Made by a program: the position numbers and the translations under genes. The notes beneath the pieces are model-generated. The model had not been told where the DNA came from. It worked only from the letters and a program-made list of their open reading frames with translations, and searched no databases. This document shows, piece after piece, positions 12,359 to 19,622 of a stretch of 34,745 nucleotides of DNA; the stretch's first letter is position 1, and the number at the start of each line of letters is the position of its first letter. Origin of the DNA: Rubrobacter sp. (GTDB lineage Bacteria; Actinomycetota; Rubrobacteria; Rubrobacterales; Rubrobacteraceae); the NCBI GenBank assembly GCA_013697825.1, contig JACCWD010000033.1, forward strand, positions 1 to 34,745. Direction: 5' to 3'.

Positions 12359-13954
12359 CTATCCTCCCGCCTCCACGACGATCCCCTCGTTCGCCCGGAG
12401 CGACACGCTCCCGGACACATCCTCCCCTTCCCGGTCGAGGTGCGTGGAGAGGACGATGCGGCCCCCGAAGGGAGTTCCGAGATCCACACTCCCATCCCCG
12501 AAATTCAGCGCGACGAGGAAGCGTCGTCCGCCGTGTTCGCGGACGAACGCGAGGAGGTCGTCCCGAACCTCGAACGGAGCGTACGATCCCACGGAGAGGG
12601 CGTCCTCCGAGCGGCGGAGGGCGAGGAGGTTTCGATAGAGAGCGAGCATGGAACGCGAATCTTTTTCCTGTGATTCGACGGTGGCGAAGTTTCCGTCCGG
12701 GACGGGGAGCCACGGTTCGGCGGTGGAGAATCCGCCGTTTTCCCCTTCGCTCCATTGCATCGGGGTTCTTTCGGGGTCGCGTCCGAAGCCGGGGGAGCTT
12801 TTGGCGACGGGGTCTCGTTCGAGTTCGGGCGGGATGTCTCCGTCTGTCATCCCGATCTCATCTCCATAATAAATCGTCGGCGTGCCTCGGAGGGTGAGGA
12901 GGAGCATCGCCGCGACGCGGGCTTGTCCGACTCCGACGCGGCTCGCTATGCGACCGTTGTCGTGGTTTCCGACAACCCAGTTCGGCCACGCGCCCTCGGG
13001 GAGGGCGGCCTCGTATGATTCGATGTACGCGGATATTTTCCTCGCGTCCCACGCGGCCCGCACGAGTTCCATGTTCGTCGGCATGTGGAAGCCGGCGTTC
13101 GCCTCGCCGTAATACGCCATAAGCTCGTCGCCGGAAAGATACACCTCCCCAATGAGGAGCCGTTCGCCGCCGTGGGCTTCGCCGTGCGCGTCGAGGGTTC
13201 GGCGCATGCCGGCAACCTCGGCGTGCGTCTCGGGGAGGTTCGAGGTGTGGACGGGGATGCGGGAGAGGTATGGAGCGTCGCCTTCGCGCCACTCCGGATT
13301 CGGCGGGTCGTCGCGGAAGGACTCGTCCTCGACGAGATGGTTCACCGCGTCCACGCGGAAGCCGTCCACGCCCCGGTTCATCCAGAAACGGAGAACGTCC
13401 ATCATCGCCTCGCGCACCTCGGGGTTCCGCCAGTTCAAGTCCGGCTGCTTCTCGTGGTACGCCCGGTAATAATATTGCCCGGTCGCCTCGTCCCACGCCC
13501 ACGCCGCCCCGCCGAACTCGCTCAGCCAGTTGTTCGGAAACCCGCCGTCCGGGGCGGCGTCGCGCCATATGTACCATTCGCGCTTCGGATTGTCGCGTGA
13601 GGATCGGCTCTCGACGAACCATTCATGCTCGTCCGAAGTATGGTTCGGAACATAGTCGAGAAGCACTTTGAGTCCGAGGGAGTGCGCCTTTTCGACGAGC
13701 GAGTCGAAGTCTTCGAGGGTTCCGAACATGGGATGAATATCCATGTAGTCCGAGACATCGTATCCGAAGTCCGCCATCGGGGAGGGGAAGATCGGGGAGA
13801 GCCACACCGCGTCCACGCCGAGCGACGCCACGTATTCGAGCTTTCCGGTTATGCCCGGCAAATCCCCCACTCCGTCACCGTTCGAGTCGGCGAACGAGCG
13901 CGGATATATTTGGTATACGACCCCCTTTTGCCACCACAAATGCTCTTCGGACAC
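12359..13954 (-). CDS. GH13 alpha-glucosidase / oligo-1,6-glucosidase-like alpha-amylase family enzyme
   Basis: This retaining alpha-glucan hydrolase acts on short alpha-glucosides, probably in the cytosol because no signal peptide is present. The GH13 blocks are complete: VVYQIYPRSFADSNGDGVGD at the N-terminus, DYVPNHTSDEH, the nucleophile in GFRVDAVNHL, the acid/base in LIGEVYL, and the third carboxylate in NHDNGR. Block order and length (531 residues) match the GH13 alpha-glucosidase group; QPDLNWRNPEVR is also typical. GAGGAGG a few bases before the GTG at 13954 sets the start; an ATG 14 codons upstream is less likely. It lies outside the trehalose operon but on the same strand, and may help process maltodextrins. 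It is divergent from the CAP-domain gene. Confidence 0.9.
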   Translation of the reverse strand: MSEEHLWWQKGVVYQIYPRSFADSNGDGVGDLPGITGKLEYVASLGVDAVWLSPIFPSPMADFGYDVSDYMDIHPMFGTLEDFDSLVEKAHSLGLKVLLDYVPNHTSDEHEWFVESRSSRDNPKREWYIWRDAAPDGGFPNNWLSEFGGAAWAWDEATGQYYYRAYHEKQPDLNWRNPEVREAMMDVLRFWMNRGVDGFRVDAVNHLVEDESFRDDPPNPEWREGDAPYLSRIPVHTSNLPETHAEVAGMRRTLDAHGEAHGGERLLIGEVYLSGDELMAYYGEANAGFHMPTNMELVRAAWDARKISAYIESYEAALPEGAWPNWVVGNHDNGRIASRVGVGQARVAAMLLLTLRGTPTIYYGDEIGMTDGDIPPELERDPVAKSSPGFGRDPERTPMQWSEGENGGFSTAEPWLPVPDGNFATVESQEKDSRSMLALYRNLLALRRSEDALSVGSYAPFEVRDDLLAFVREHGGRRFLVALNFGDGSVDLGTPFGGRIVLSTHLDREGEDVSGSVSLRANEGIVVEAGG

Positions 13955-14038
13955 GTTCCTCCTCGTTCTCGCGTACGGACTTCGGTGATGATACACGAGC
14001 CGTTAAAGGTGTCCGGCGGCGCGTCTGAAAAAGAGAGC

Positions 14039-14620
14039 ATGGCCTTTCCCGCCGATAAAGCTCTCGTACTTCTCGTGGTCATGGCGGTTTTCGTCGTCGG
14101 CTCGCAAGCGATGTCTCGCCTCGAACTCTTCGGGATGGAAATTCCCGAAGATGCGACGGTTACCGCCTGCGACGGAAGACTCGTGGAGGTCTCCGGTTCG
14201 CAAGCGGAATTATTGAAACTCCACAACGAAGAGCGGGCGGAGCACGGCGTCGCCCCGCTTTGCTGGCGAACGGAGCTCGCCAACTCCGCTCGATCCCACT
14301 CCGAAGACATGATGGAGCGAGGTTTCTTCTCGCACGACACGCCCGAGGTCATAAGCCCCTCCGACCGGACTCGCTCGCACGGGTATCCGTCGGCGATGGT
14401 CGGAGAGAACATTCACCTTCGGCAAATCTCCGGCGTCTCCGAGTCGAACGTGCGGGATCTCGAAGGCGCGGTCGAAGGTTGGATGGACAGCCCCAGACAC
14501 CGCCGTAACATCCTCGATCCGAGGCTGAGCGAAATCGGGGTGGGCGTCGCCATCGGCAAGCACGGAGGCGACCTCCACACTACGGGCGCATACACCGTCA
14601 ATTTCGGAACTCTCGAATGA
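14039..14620 (+). CDS. Secreted CAP/SCP-domain protein
   Basis: A 193-residue protein with a hydrophobic N-terminus (about residues 8-24, ending GSQA) that looks like a cleavable signal peptide, followed by a CAP (cysteine-rich secretory/PR-1) domain. The domain signatures are LHNEERAEHGV, HSEDMMERGFFSHD, GENI, and WMDSPRHRRNILDPRLSEIGVGVA. Bacterial members are extracellular with mostly unknown roles; some resemble YkwD. The putative metal-binding histidines and glutamate are retained. The start is placed at the ATG at 14039 because it directly precedes the signal peptide; an in-frame ATG at 13988 is possible, and neither has a strong Shine-Dalgarno. It converges with the dehydrogenase gene, nine bases apart. 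Confidence 0.88.
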   Translation: MAFPADKALVLLVVMAVFVVGSQAMSRLELFGMEIPEDATVTACDGRLVEVSGSQAELLKLHNEERAEHGVAPLCWRTELANSARSHSEDMMERGFFSHDTPEVISPSDRTRSHGYPSAMVGENIHLRQISGVSESNVRDLEGAVEGWMDSPRHRRNILDPRLSEIGVGVAIGKHGGDLHTTGAYTVNFGTLE

Positions 14621-14629
14621 CGGTTCGGA

Positions 14630-15643
14630 CTACGGGATCTGAACCGTGATCTTCCCGAAGTGCGACGCGCCTTCCATGTGGCGAAGCGCCTCCCTCGCCT
14701 CCTCGAACGGGAACGTGCGATCCACGACGGGGCGCATTTCGTGGAGGGATATCGCCCGGTTCATGTTCTCGAACATCTCACGCGAGCCGACGTAAATTCC
14801 CTGCACGCGGACGCTCTTTCGGAGGATGGCGGCGGTCGGGATCTCACCCTTCGCCCCGGTGAGGACCCCGATCATGGCGATGTTCCCGCCCATCCGAACG
14901 GCGGAGAGCGACTTCGCAAGAGTGTCCGGCCCGCTCACTTCGACGACGTGATCCACACCGCGTCCGCCCGTGAGTTCGAGAACCTCCTTCTCCCAATCCG
15001 GGTTCTCCGAATAATTCACGCCCTCCGAAGCGCCCATGCTCTTCGCCCGGTCGAGCTTCTCGTCGCTCGACGAGGTGATTATGGTCTTCGTGCCGAACAT
15101 GTTCGCGATTTGAAGCGCGAAGACGGAAACGCCGCCCGTCCCGAGCGCGAGAACCGTGTCGCCCGCTTTGAGGCCACCCTTCTCGACGAGGCCGTTCCAC
15201 GCCGTCACCGCCGCGCACGGAAGCGTCGCCGCCTCCTCGTATGAAAGGTGATCCGGGACTCGGACGAGGCCATGCTCGGCGAGGACGACCTTCTCCGCGA
15301 GCATCCCGTCAATGGCGCCCCCGAGCGCGGAGGCGGCGGCGGCGGGCGAAACGTCGCCCGCGACCCAATTTTGCATGAACGCCCCCGCGACCCGATCCCC
15401 GACCGCGAACTTTTCGACCCCACCCCCCACGGCGAGAACCTCCCCCGCGCCGTCGGAGAAGGGGATTCGGGGCAAAGGCATCTTCGGGTCGTACTGTCCG
15501 AGAACCACTTGATAATCACGAAAATTCAACGAACACGCCCGAACCCCGACGAGAACCTCCCCGAAGCCCGGCTCCGGCTCGTCTTTGTCCACGAAGTTCA
15601 AATTCTCGATACCGAAATCGCCCTCGATCTCCCACGCTTTCAT
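14630..15643 (-). CDS. Medium-chain dehydrogenase/quinone oxidoreductase-like protein
   Basis: A 337-residue MDR-superfamily enzyme with an N-terminal GroES-like fold and a Rossmann domain that binds NAD(P). Landmarks are ACSLNFRDYQVVLGQY, PFSDGAGEVLAVGGGV, GDRVAG, the TLPCAAVTAWNGL segment, the nucleotide loop LGTGGVS, and TGGRGVDHVVEVSG. The catalytic zinc cysteine/histidine pattern of alcohol dehydrogenases is not evident: Asn-Phe-Arg replaces the usual Cys-x-Thr-Asp. A zinc-free quinone oxidoreductase or enone reductase is therefore more likely. GGAGGGAG before the ATG at 15643 fixes the start. It lies 262 bases downstream of tenA on the same strand, and that gap is filled with hairpins and repeats, so co-transcription is uncertain. 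Confidence 0.85.
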   Translation of the reverse strand: MKAWEIEGDFGIENLNFVDKDEPEPGFGEVLVGVRACSLNFRDYQVVLGQYDPKMPLPRIPFSDGAGEVLAVGGGVEKFAVGDRVAGAFMQNWVAGDVSPAAAASALGGAIDGMLAEKVVLAEHGLVRVPDHLSYEEAATLPCAAVTAWNGLVEKGGLKAGDTVLALGTGGVSVFALQIANMFGTKTIITSSSDEKLDRAKSMGASEGVNYSENPDWEKEVLELTGGRGVDHVVEVSGPDTLAKSLSAVRMGGNIAMIGVLTGAKGEIPTAAILRKSVRVQGIYVGSREMFENMNRAISLHEMRPVVDRTFPFEEAREALRHMEGASHFGKITVQIP

Positions 15644-15722
15644 GAATGCTCCCTCCGAAAATCGTTCGTCGCCAAAGAACTCCATAAGTTCCCGAACGGG
15701 GGTGGGGGGAAACGTCTTTTGA

Positions 15723-15881
15723 GGTTTCAGTCTTCAGGCATCAGGAAATGCCACCGCGAGCGATGCCCGGCGCGTCTCTGCGTGGAGTGCGCGGGAGTCC
15801 GAACGTTCCGGCGACCGAGACGCCGGAATCCGAGAGAGGTTCGCCGCCCTTTCTTTTACCTGAAACCCGATGCCTGAAGCC
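15723..15881. repeat. Inverted pair of GGCATC[A/G]GG...GGTTTCAG words in the tenA-MDR gap
   Basis: CTTCAGGCATC at 15732-15742 is repeated as its exact complement GATGCCTGAAG at 15869-15879, within longer similar words at 15723-15745 and 15858-15881. Between them TTCCGGCG (15806-15813) and CGCCGGAA (15821-15828) form another 8-bp hairpin. A third copy of the word (GGCATCAGGTTTCGGG) occurs at 23671. The rest of this gap shows no gene. The pair looks like a small palindromic mobile remnant. Confidence 0.45.
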
Positions 15882-15906
15882 GCGGTTCGGCGGTACGCCG
15901 AACCGC
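15882..15906. repeat. Strong hairpin at the tenA 3' end
   Basis: GCGGTTCGGCG (15882-15892) and CGCCGAACCGC (15896-15906) form a perfect 11-bp stem with a three-base loop. Its last base is part of the tenA stop codon. There is no T-run, so if it ends transcription it is not a classic intrinsic terminator. It may instead protect the mRNA end. Confidence 0.5.
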
Positions 15907-16577
15907 TAAATCGGCCAGTCTTCGAGCGAGTACGCCATCCCCCAGAACATGTACTCCATCCGGCAACTCGTCATGAAGTGATCCTCCATGCGGAGAAGCT
16001 CGTCCTTTCCGGCCCGCTCGGCGAGGCGGTCGATGATCTCCGCGAACTTTCGGTTTATGCCCGCCACCTCCGGGTCGGCGTAAAACTCGATCCATTGTTT
16101 GAACGGATGAGAGTCGTCCGGCTTCACTTCGTTCTTCAATTTCAGCCCGATTTCCCAGTATGTGAGCGGGCATGGGTAAAGCGCGCACATGAGTTCCCCG
16201 AGCGTGCCGGAGTTCGCCGCGTGGAGCATGTGGCGCGTATAGTTTCTCGCGGTCGGGGCGAGGAATTGCGTCCGTTCGAGCTCCTCCATCGAGTACCCGG
16301 AGACTTCGGCGAAGTTGTGGTGCGGATGGGTCTCGCTCGCGAGGACGAAGCCGATTTGCTCGTTGAAGAAGGCGATGTCGTCGCGGCGGTCGCACTTTGC
16401 GATGGCGAGGCCATAAATCTGGCAAAACGTCGTGAGATATTGGAAATCCTGGCGAACATAGTGGGCGAGTTGTTCGCTTTCGAGGCTCCCGTCGGCGATG
16501 CCCCGCACGAATGGGTGGGCGAATATTTCTTCGAAAAGATGGTCGGCTTTGCTTCGGAGTTCTTCGGAAAACTTCAT
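15906..16577 (-). CDS. tenA: TenA thiaminase II / aminopyrimidine aminohydrolase
   Basis: TenA hydrolyses 4-amino-5-aminomethyl-2-methylpyrimidine to the hydroxymethyl form to salvage degraded thiamin, and can cleave thiamin itself. The 223-residue protein keeps the residues known from B. subtilis TenA: the Asp and Tyr of QDFQYL, the Tyr of ARNYTRHML, the catalytic Cys of LYPCPLTYWEIG and the Glu of RMEYMFWGMAY. This makes it the cysteine-type TenA_C. GGAGGGAG five bases before the ATG at 16577 sets the start, and the same bases are the 3' end of a TPP riboswitch. Expression should fall when thiamin pyrophosphate is plentiful. No other thiamin genes are in the window. It follows treY on the same strand but has its own control element. 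Confidence 0.95.
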   Translation of the reverse strand: MKFSEELRSKADHLFEEIFAHPFVRGIADGSLESEQLAHYVRQDFQYLTTFCQIYGLAIAKCDRRDDIAFFNEQIGFVLASETHPHHNFAEVSGYSMEELERTQFLAPTARNYTRHMLHAANSGTLGELMCALYPCPLTYWEIGLKLKNEVKPDDSHPFKQWIEFYADPEVAGINRKFAEIIDRLAERAGKDELLRMEDHFMTSCRMEYMFWGMAYSLEDWPI

Positions 16578-16583
16578 TCTCTC

Positions 16584-16680
16584 TCCCTCCGCCGGCATTA
16601 TCCGGATCAGGTCATCGGGTCGGCGCGGCGTCCACTCGGACTATCGCCATCTCAGCCCCCTCGACCGGAAGCTCCCCGTT
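16584..16680 (-). ncRNA. TPP (thiamin pyrophosphate) riboswitch controlling tenA
   Basis: On the minus strand the leader carries both conserved parts of the THI box. The GGGGGCTGAGAT pyrimidine-sensor segment is near 16649-16660. The pyrophosphate-sensor segment GACCTGATCCGG with ATAATGCCGGCGGAGGGA lies at about 16584-16613. The 5' GGGGAGC near 16671-16677 is positioned to close the outer helix with the terminal GGAGGGA, which is also the tenA ribosome-binding site. Ligand binding should therefore hide the Shine-Dalgarno and block translation. No terminator with a T-run lies between aptamer and gene. Confidence 0.95.
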
Positions 16681-16733
16681 TTTTCCAACTTCACGCATGG
16701 TACATGCTCGAAGGAGTCCGCGGCAACCCGCTC

Positions 16734-19550
16734 TCACCCCGCCACGAGAACCGCCGCCGGAAAGCCCGAGAGGAGATCCCCGACCTTCGGATTCGTTTCC
16801 TCCACGGCGACCCCGGTGAAGAGGCTCGGGTACCTCGCCCCCGGCAACCCGGAAAGAGAGACCGTCGCATCCCCCCACGCATCCGGGTCAAAAGCCAAAG
16901 CCCCGTCTTCCCGAACGAGACCCGAAACGAGCCTCGGCGCGACCACGACGACCGCCTCGCCTTCGAGGACGCGGGCGAAGGCGACGACGTTCTCCGATCT
17001 CCCCCCGGAGACTTCGAGCGGAACGTACTCGCCGCACTCGAAGAGTTCCGCCTTTTCGTTGCGAAGATTCAAAACCTTCCGGGTGAGGTGCATCTTCGGA
17101 AGCCCGCTTTGCCACCGTCCATCCTCGAGCATGGCCCGAATACCGCCGAACGACCCGACCTCCTTCGACTCGGCGAGGAGCCTTCGGCGAAGCTCGTAAT
17201 CCACGGGACGGCGATTGTCCGGATCGACGAGCGAGAAATCCCACAACTCGTTCCCCTGATAAATATCCGGCACGCCGGGGACGGTGAGCTTGAGAAGCGT
17301 CTGCGAGAGCGAGTTCATCGCCCCGACGCGCGCGACCCTCCTTTGAAACGGCACGAACTCATGGAGGAAGAGATTGTTTTCGTCGGGGACGAGTATCGCC
17401 TCGACGAATTCCGAGACGGCCGCTTCGTATTCCTCGTCGGCGTTCGTCCACGAGGTGTGGACTTCGGCCTCGCGCATCGCCTTTTCCATGTACGCCTTTA
17501 CGCGTCCGGCGAATTCGTCCGCGTCGAACTCCTCTTCGAGCGGCCACGCCCCGAGGAGGGTTTGATAAAGGAGGTACTCGTCGTTTCGGGACGGGGCGAT
17601 GCCGTTCTCCGTCTCGCGGCGGCGCGAGCGGTTTATGCGCGCCCACTTCGCGAGGTTCGCCCGCCACTCGTCCGGCATCTCGGAGAGGACGTTTATCCTC
17701 GCCCTCACGTCCTCGCCTCGCTTCGTATCGTGCGTCGAGGTCGAGAGCATGGCGTGGGGCCACAGTTTCATGCGCTCGGCGTTCATGTGGTGGAACGCGG
17801 ATACGCTCGTCCCGAAATGCTCCGGCTCGCCCCCGACTTCGTTGAGGGAGGCGAGTCGGTTGTATCGGTAAAGCGCGGTGTCCTCCATGCCCTTCGCCAT
17901 CACCGGGCCGGTGTATTGCTGGAATTTCCCGACGAAATCCGCGACCCGCCGACGATGCGCGGCGCTTCCGGCGGAGCCTTCGGCGTGGCCGCGAGGCGTG
18001 TCCCCACCCTCGACGAGGAGCGTATCGTGGATGAAATCGAAGACGGAAGTATCGGCGGCGTCCGAACGCTTCCTCGCCCGGGCCACCGCCCATTCGATGT
18101 ATCTCCGATCCGTCTCCGAAGGTTCCTCGACAACGTACGTCCGGTACACCGGAAAATACGCCACGACCTCCGAGAGGGCGTTGCGGAGGACGTTTATCGT
18201 GAAGTCGTGGCGGCGCTCGCCGCCGTCCGCGAGGCGGAGGAGGCGGCGCGAGAGGACGTTCAATTCGCTCGCGAGCTCGCCGCGCATCACACGCTTTTTG
18301 CATTCATAGAGAAGCTCATCGAAGTCCACGCCGCGTCCGATGAATCGCTCGTATGCGCGGGTCATCCCCCCCTCGCCCTCCGCGTCCACGAACACTCCGT
18401 TTACGAGGTTCGTGAACTCGTATCCCGTCGTGCCACAGACGCGCCAGTCTTCGGGGAGCGACTCGTGACCGGCGAGGATCTTCTCGACGAGGAGGTATAT
18501 TTCTTCGCCCGTCGCCTCCTTCGCCGCGCTTTGCAAACGGCGGAAATACCCGGCAGAATCGTAAAGCCCATCCGGATGGTCGAGGCGAAGACCGGATACC
18601 GTTCCTTCCCGGAGGAGTTCGAGGACGAGGCGATGCGTCTCGGCGAAAACCTCATCATCCTCGACCCGTATGCCGGCGAGTTCGTTTATGGAGAAGAACC
18701 TCCGGTAATTGATCTCGTCCGAGGCGACCCGCCAGAAAACGAGCCGGTACGCCTGATTTTCGAGGAGGTAATGAAGGGCCTCGGGGTCGCCATTCATCTT
18801 CTCCACCCGCCCCTCGACGGCGGACGCGACGCTCGGCGAGTCGGCGCACATCCGGGCGAGCCTCTCTTTGTTTATGGTCGAGTCGCGCATTCTTTCGGCG
18901 GTGGATTCCTCATTCGCTTCGTCGCGGCCCGGAAGATTCCCGAACGCCGTCACGACGCTCTCGAACTCCGCCGTGTGCTCTTCGCCGACGGTCGCGTCTT
19001 CGAGGATCTCCGGGTACGTTCCCGGGTCTATCGGACAGCGGTGCTCATAGTACGAGACGAAGAACGAGCCGCCTTCGGAGTCAAAAGCGAGTTCGAGTTC
19101 CCCATTTTCGAGAACCTCACGATAATGCCCCCCGAGCACCGGAAGGAGGACTTTCCCATCGAGTTCGCGGCGGTTCGTGGGGCGCCAGTCGATGTCGAAG
19201 AAGCGGGCGCGCGGCGAGGCGGGGCCGTTCTCCAAAGCATCCATCCACCACGGGTTGTCCGGCCCGACCCCCATATGGTTCGGAACCCAATCGAGGAGAT
19301 GCCCCATGCCATGAGCGCGAAGGGTTTCGGAGAGCCGTTCCAAACCCGCCCGACCCCCGACCTCCGGGTTTATGGAGTTGTGATCCACGATGTCGTACCC
19401 GTGCATGCTCCCCGGATGAGCCTCCATGAACGGCGAAGCGTAAAGGTCGCTTATGCCGAGGTCGGCGAGGTACGGCACAAGCTCCGCCGCGTCGGAGAAG
19501 GTGAACGCTTTATTGAATTGGAGGCGGTATGTGGAGCGGGGAGTCCTCAT
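16734..19550 (-). CDS. treY: Malto-oligosyltrehalose synthase TreY
   Basis: TreY (GH13 family 26) isomerises the reducing-end alpha-1,4 bond of maltodextrins to alpha,alpha-1,1, giving maltooligosyl trehalose. Diagnostic blocks are TYRLQFNKAFTFSDA at the N-terminus, ASPFMEAHPGSMHGYDIVDH, WVPNHMGV, the nucleophile in GLRLDHPDGL, the acid/base in LLVEKIL, and TSTHDTKRGEDVRARI. The length of 938 residues is somewhat above the common 700-850, which suggests insertions. The start is the ATG at 19550 in front of RTPRSTYRLQF, with GGAG seven bases upstream. Frames extending further run into the repeat. It is last in the treX-treZ-treY series, 62 bases after treZ, and the spacer carries the same leader words as the treX-treZ spacer. 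Confidence 0.95.
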   Translation of the reverse strand: MRTPRSTYRLQFNKAFTFSDAAELVPYLADLGISDLYASPFMEAHPGSMHGYDIVDHNSINPEVGGRAGLERLSETLRAHGMGHLLDWVPNHMGVGPDNPWWMDALENGPASPRARFFDIDWRPTNRRELDGKVLLPVLGGHYREVLENGELELAFDSEGGSFFVSYYEHRCPIDPGTYPEILEDATVGEEHTAEFESVVTAFGNLPGRDEANEESTAERMRDSTINKERLARMCADSPSVASAVEGRVEKMNGDPEALHYLLENQAYRLVFWRVASDEINYRRFFSINELAGIRVEDDEVFAETHRLVLELLREGTVSGLRLDHPDGLYDSAGYFRRLQSAAKEATGEEIYLLVEKILAGHESLPEDWRVCGTTGYEFTNLVNGVFVDAEGEGGMTRAYERFIGRGVDFDELLYECKKRVMRGELASELNVLSRRLLRLADGGERRHDFTINVLRNALSEVVAYFPVYRTYVVEEPSETDRRYIEWAVARARKRSDAADTSVFDFIHDTLLVEGGDTPRGHAEGSAGSAAHRRRVADFVGKFQQYTGPVMAKGMEDTALYRYNRLASLNEVGGEPEHFGTSVSAFHHMNAERMKLWPHAMLSTSTHDTKRGEDVRARINVLSEMPDEWRANLAKWARINRSRRRETENGIAPSRNDEYLLYQTLLGAWPLEEEFDADEFAGRVKAYMEKAMREAEVHTSWTNADEEYEAAVSEFVEAILVPDENNLFLHEFVPFQRRVARVGAMNSLSQTLLKLTVPGVPDIYQGNELWDFSLVDPDNRRPVDYELRRRLLAESKEVGSFGGIRAMLEDGRWQSGLPKMHLTRKVLNLRNEKAELFECGEYVPLEVSGGRSENVVAFARVLEGEAVVVVAPRLVSGLVREDGALAFDPDAWGDATVSLSGLPGARYPSLFTGVAVEETNPKVGDLLSGFPAAVLVAG

Positions 19551-19622
19551 GGTCGCTCCGCCTTCGGCTTCGCTCCGGTTTTTGGTTTTTGCCAACAACT
19601 GATAACCAAGAACTAAGAACCT
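19551..19622. repeat. Palindromic word repeat in the treZ-treY spacer (degenerate copy)
   Basis: Read on the plus strand, GGTCGCTCCGCC starts directly beside the treY initiation codon and is followed by CTTCGGCTTCG-type words. Then GGTTTTTGGTTTTTG (19577-19591) faces ACCAAGAACTAAGAACC (19605-19621), an imperfect inverted repeat. The right arm runs into treZ and supplies its last two residues and its stop codon. The outer right arm present in the treX-treZ copy is missing here. Confidence 0.55.

Noticed and set aside
15882..15906. Intrinsic terminator after tenA
   Set aside because: The stem is very strong but no U-run follows on either strand, so it is listed as a hairpin instead.
15870..19616. 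Very long plus-strand open frame (over 1,200 codons) across tenA and treY
   Set aside because: It is the antisense shadow of treY and tenA in GC-rich DNA. The minus-strand translations carry full enzyme motifs and the TPP riboswitch has the minus orientation.
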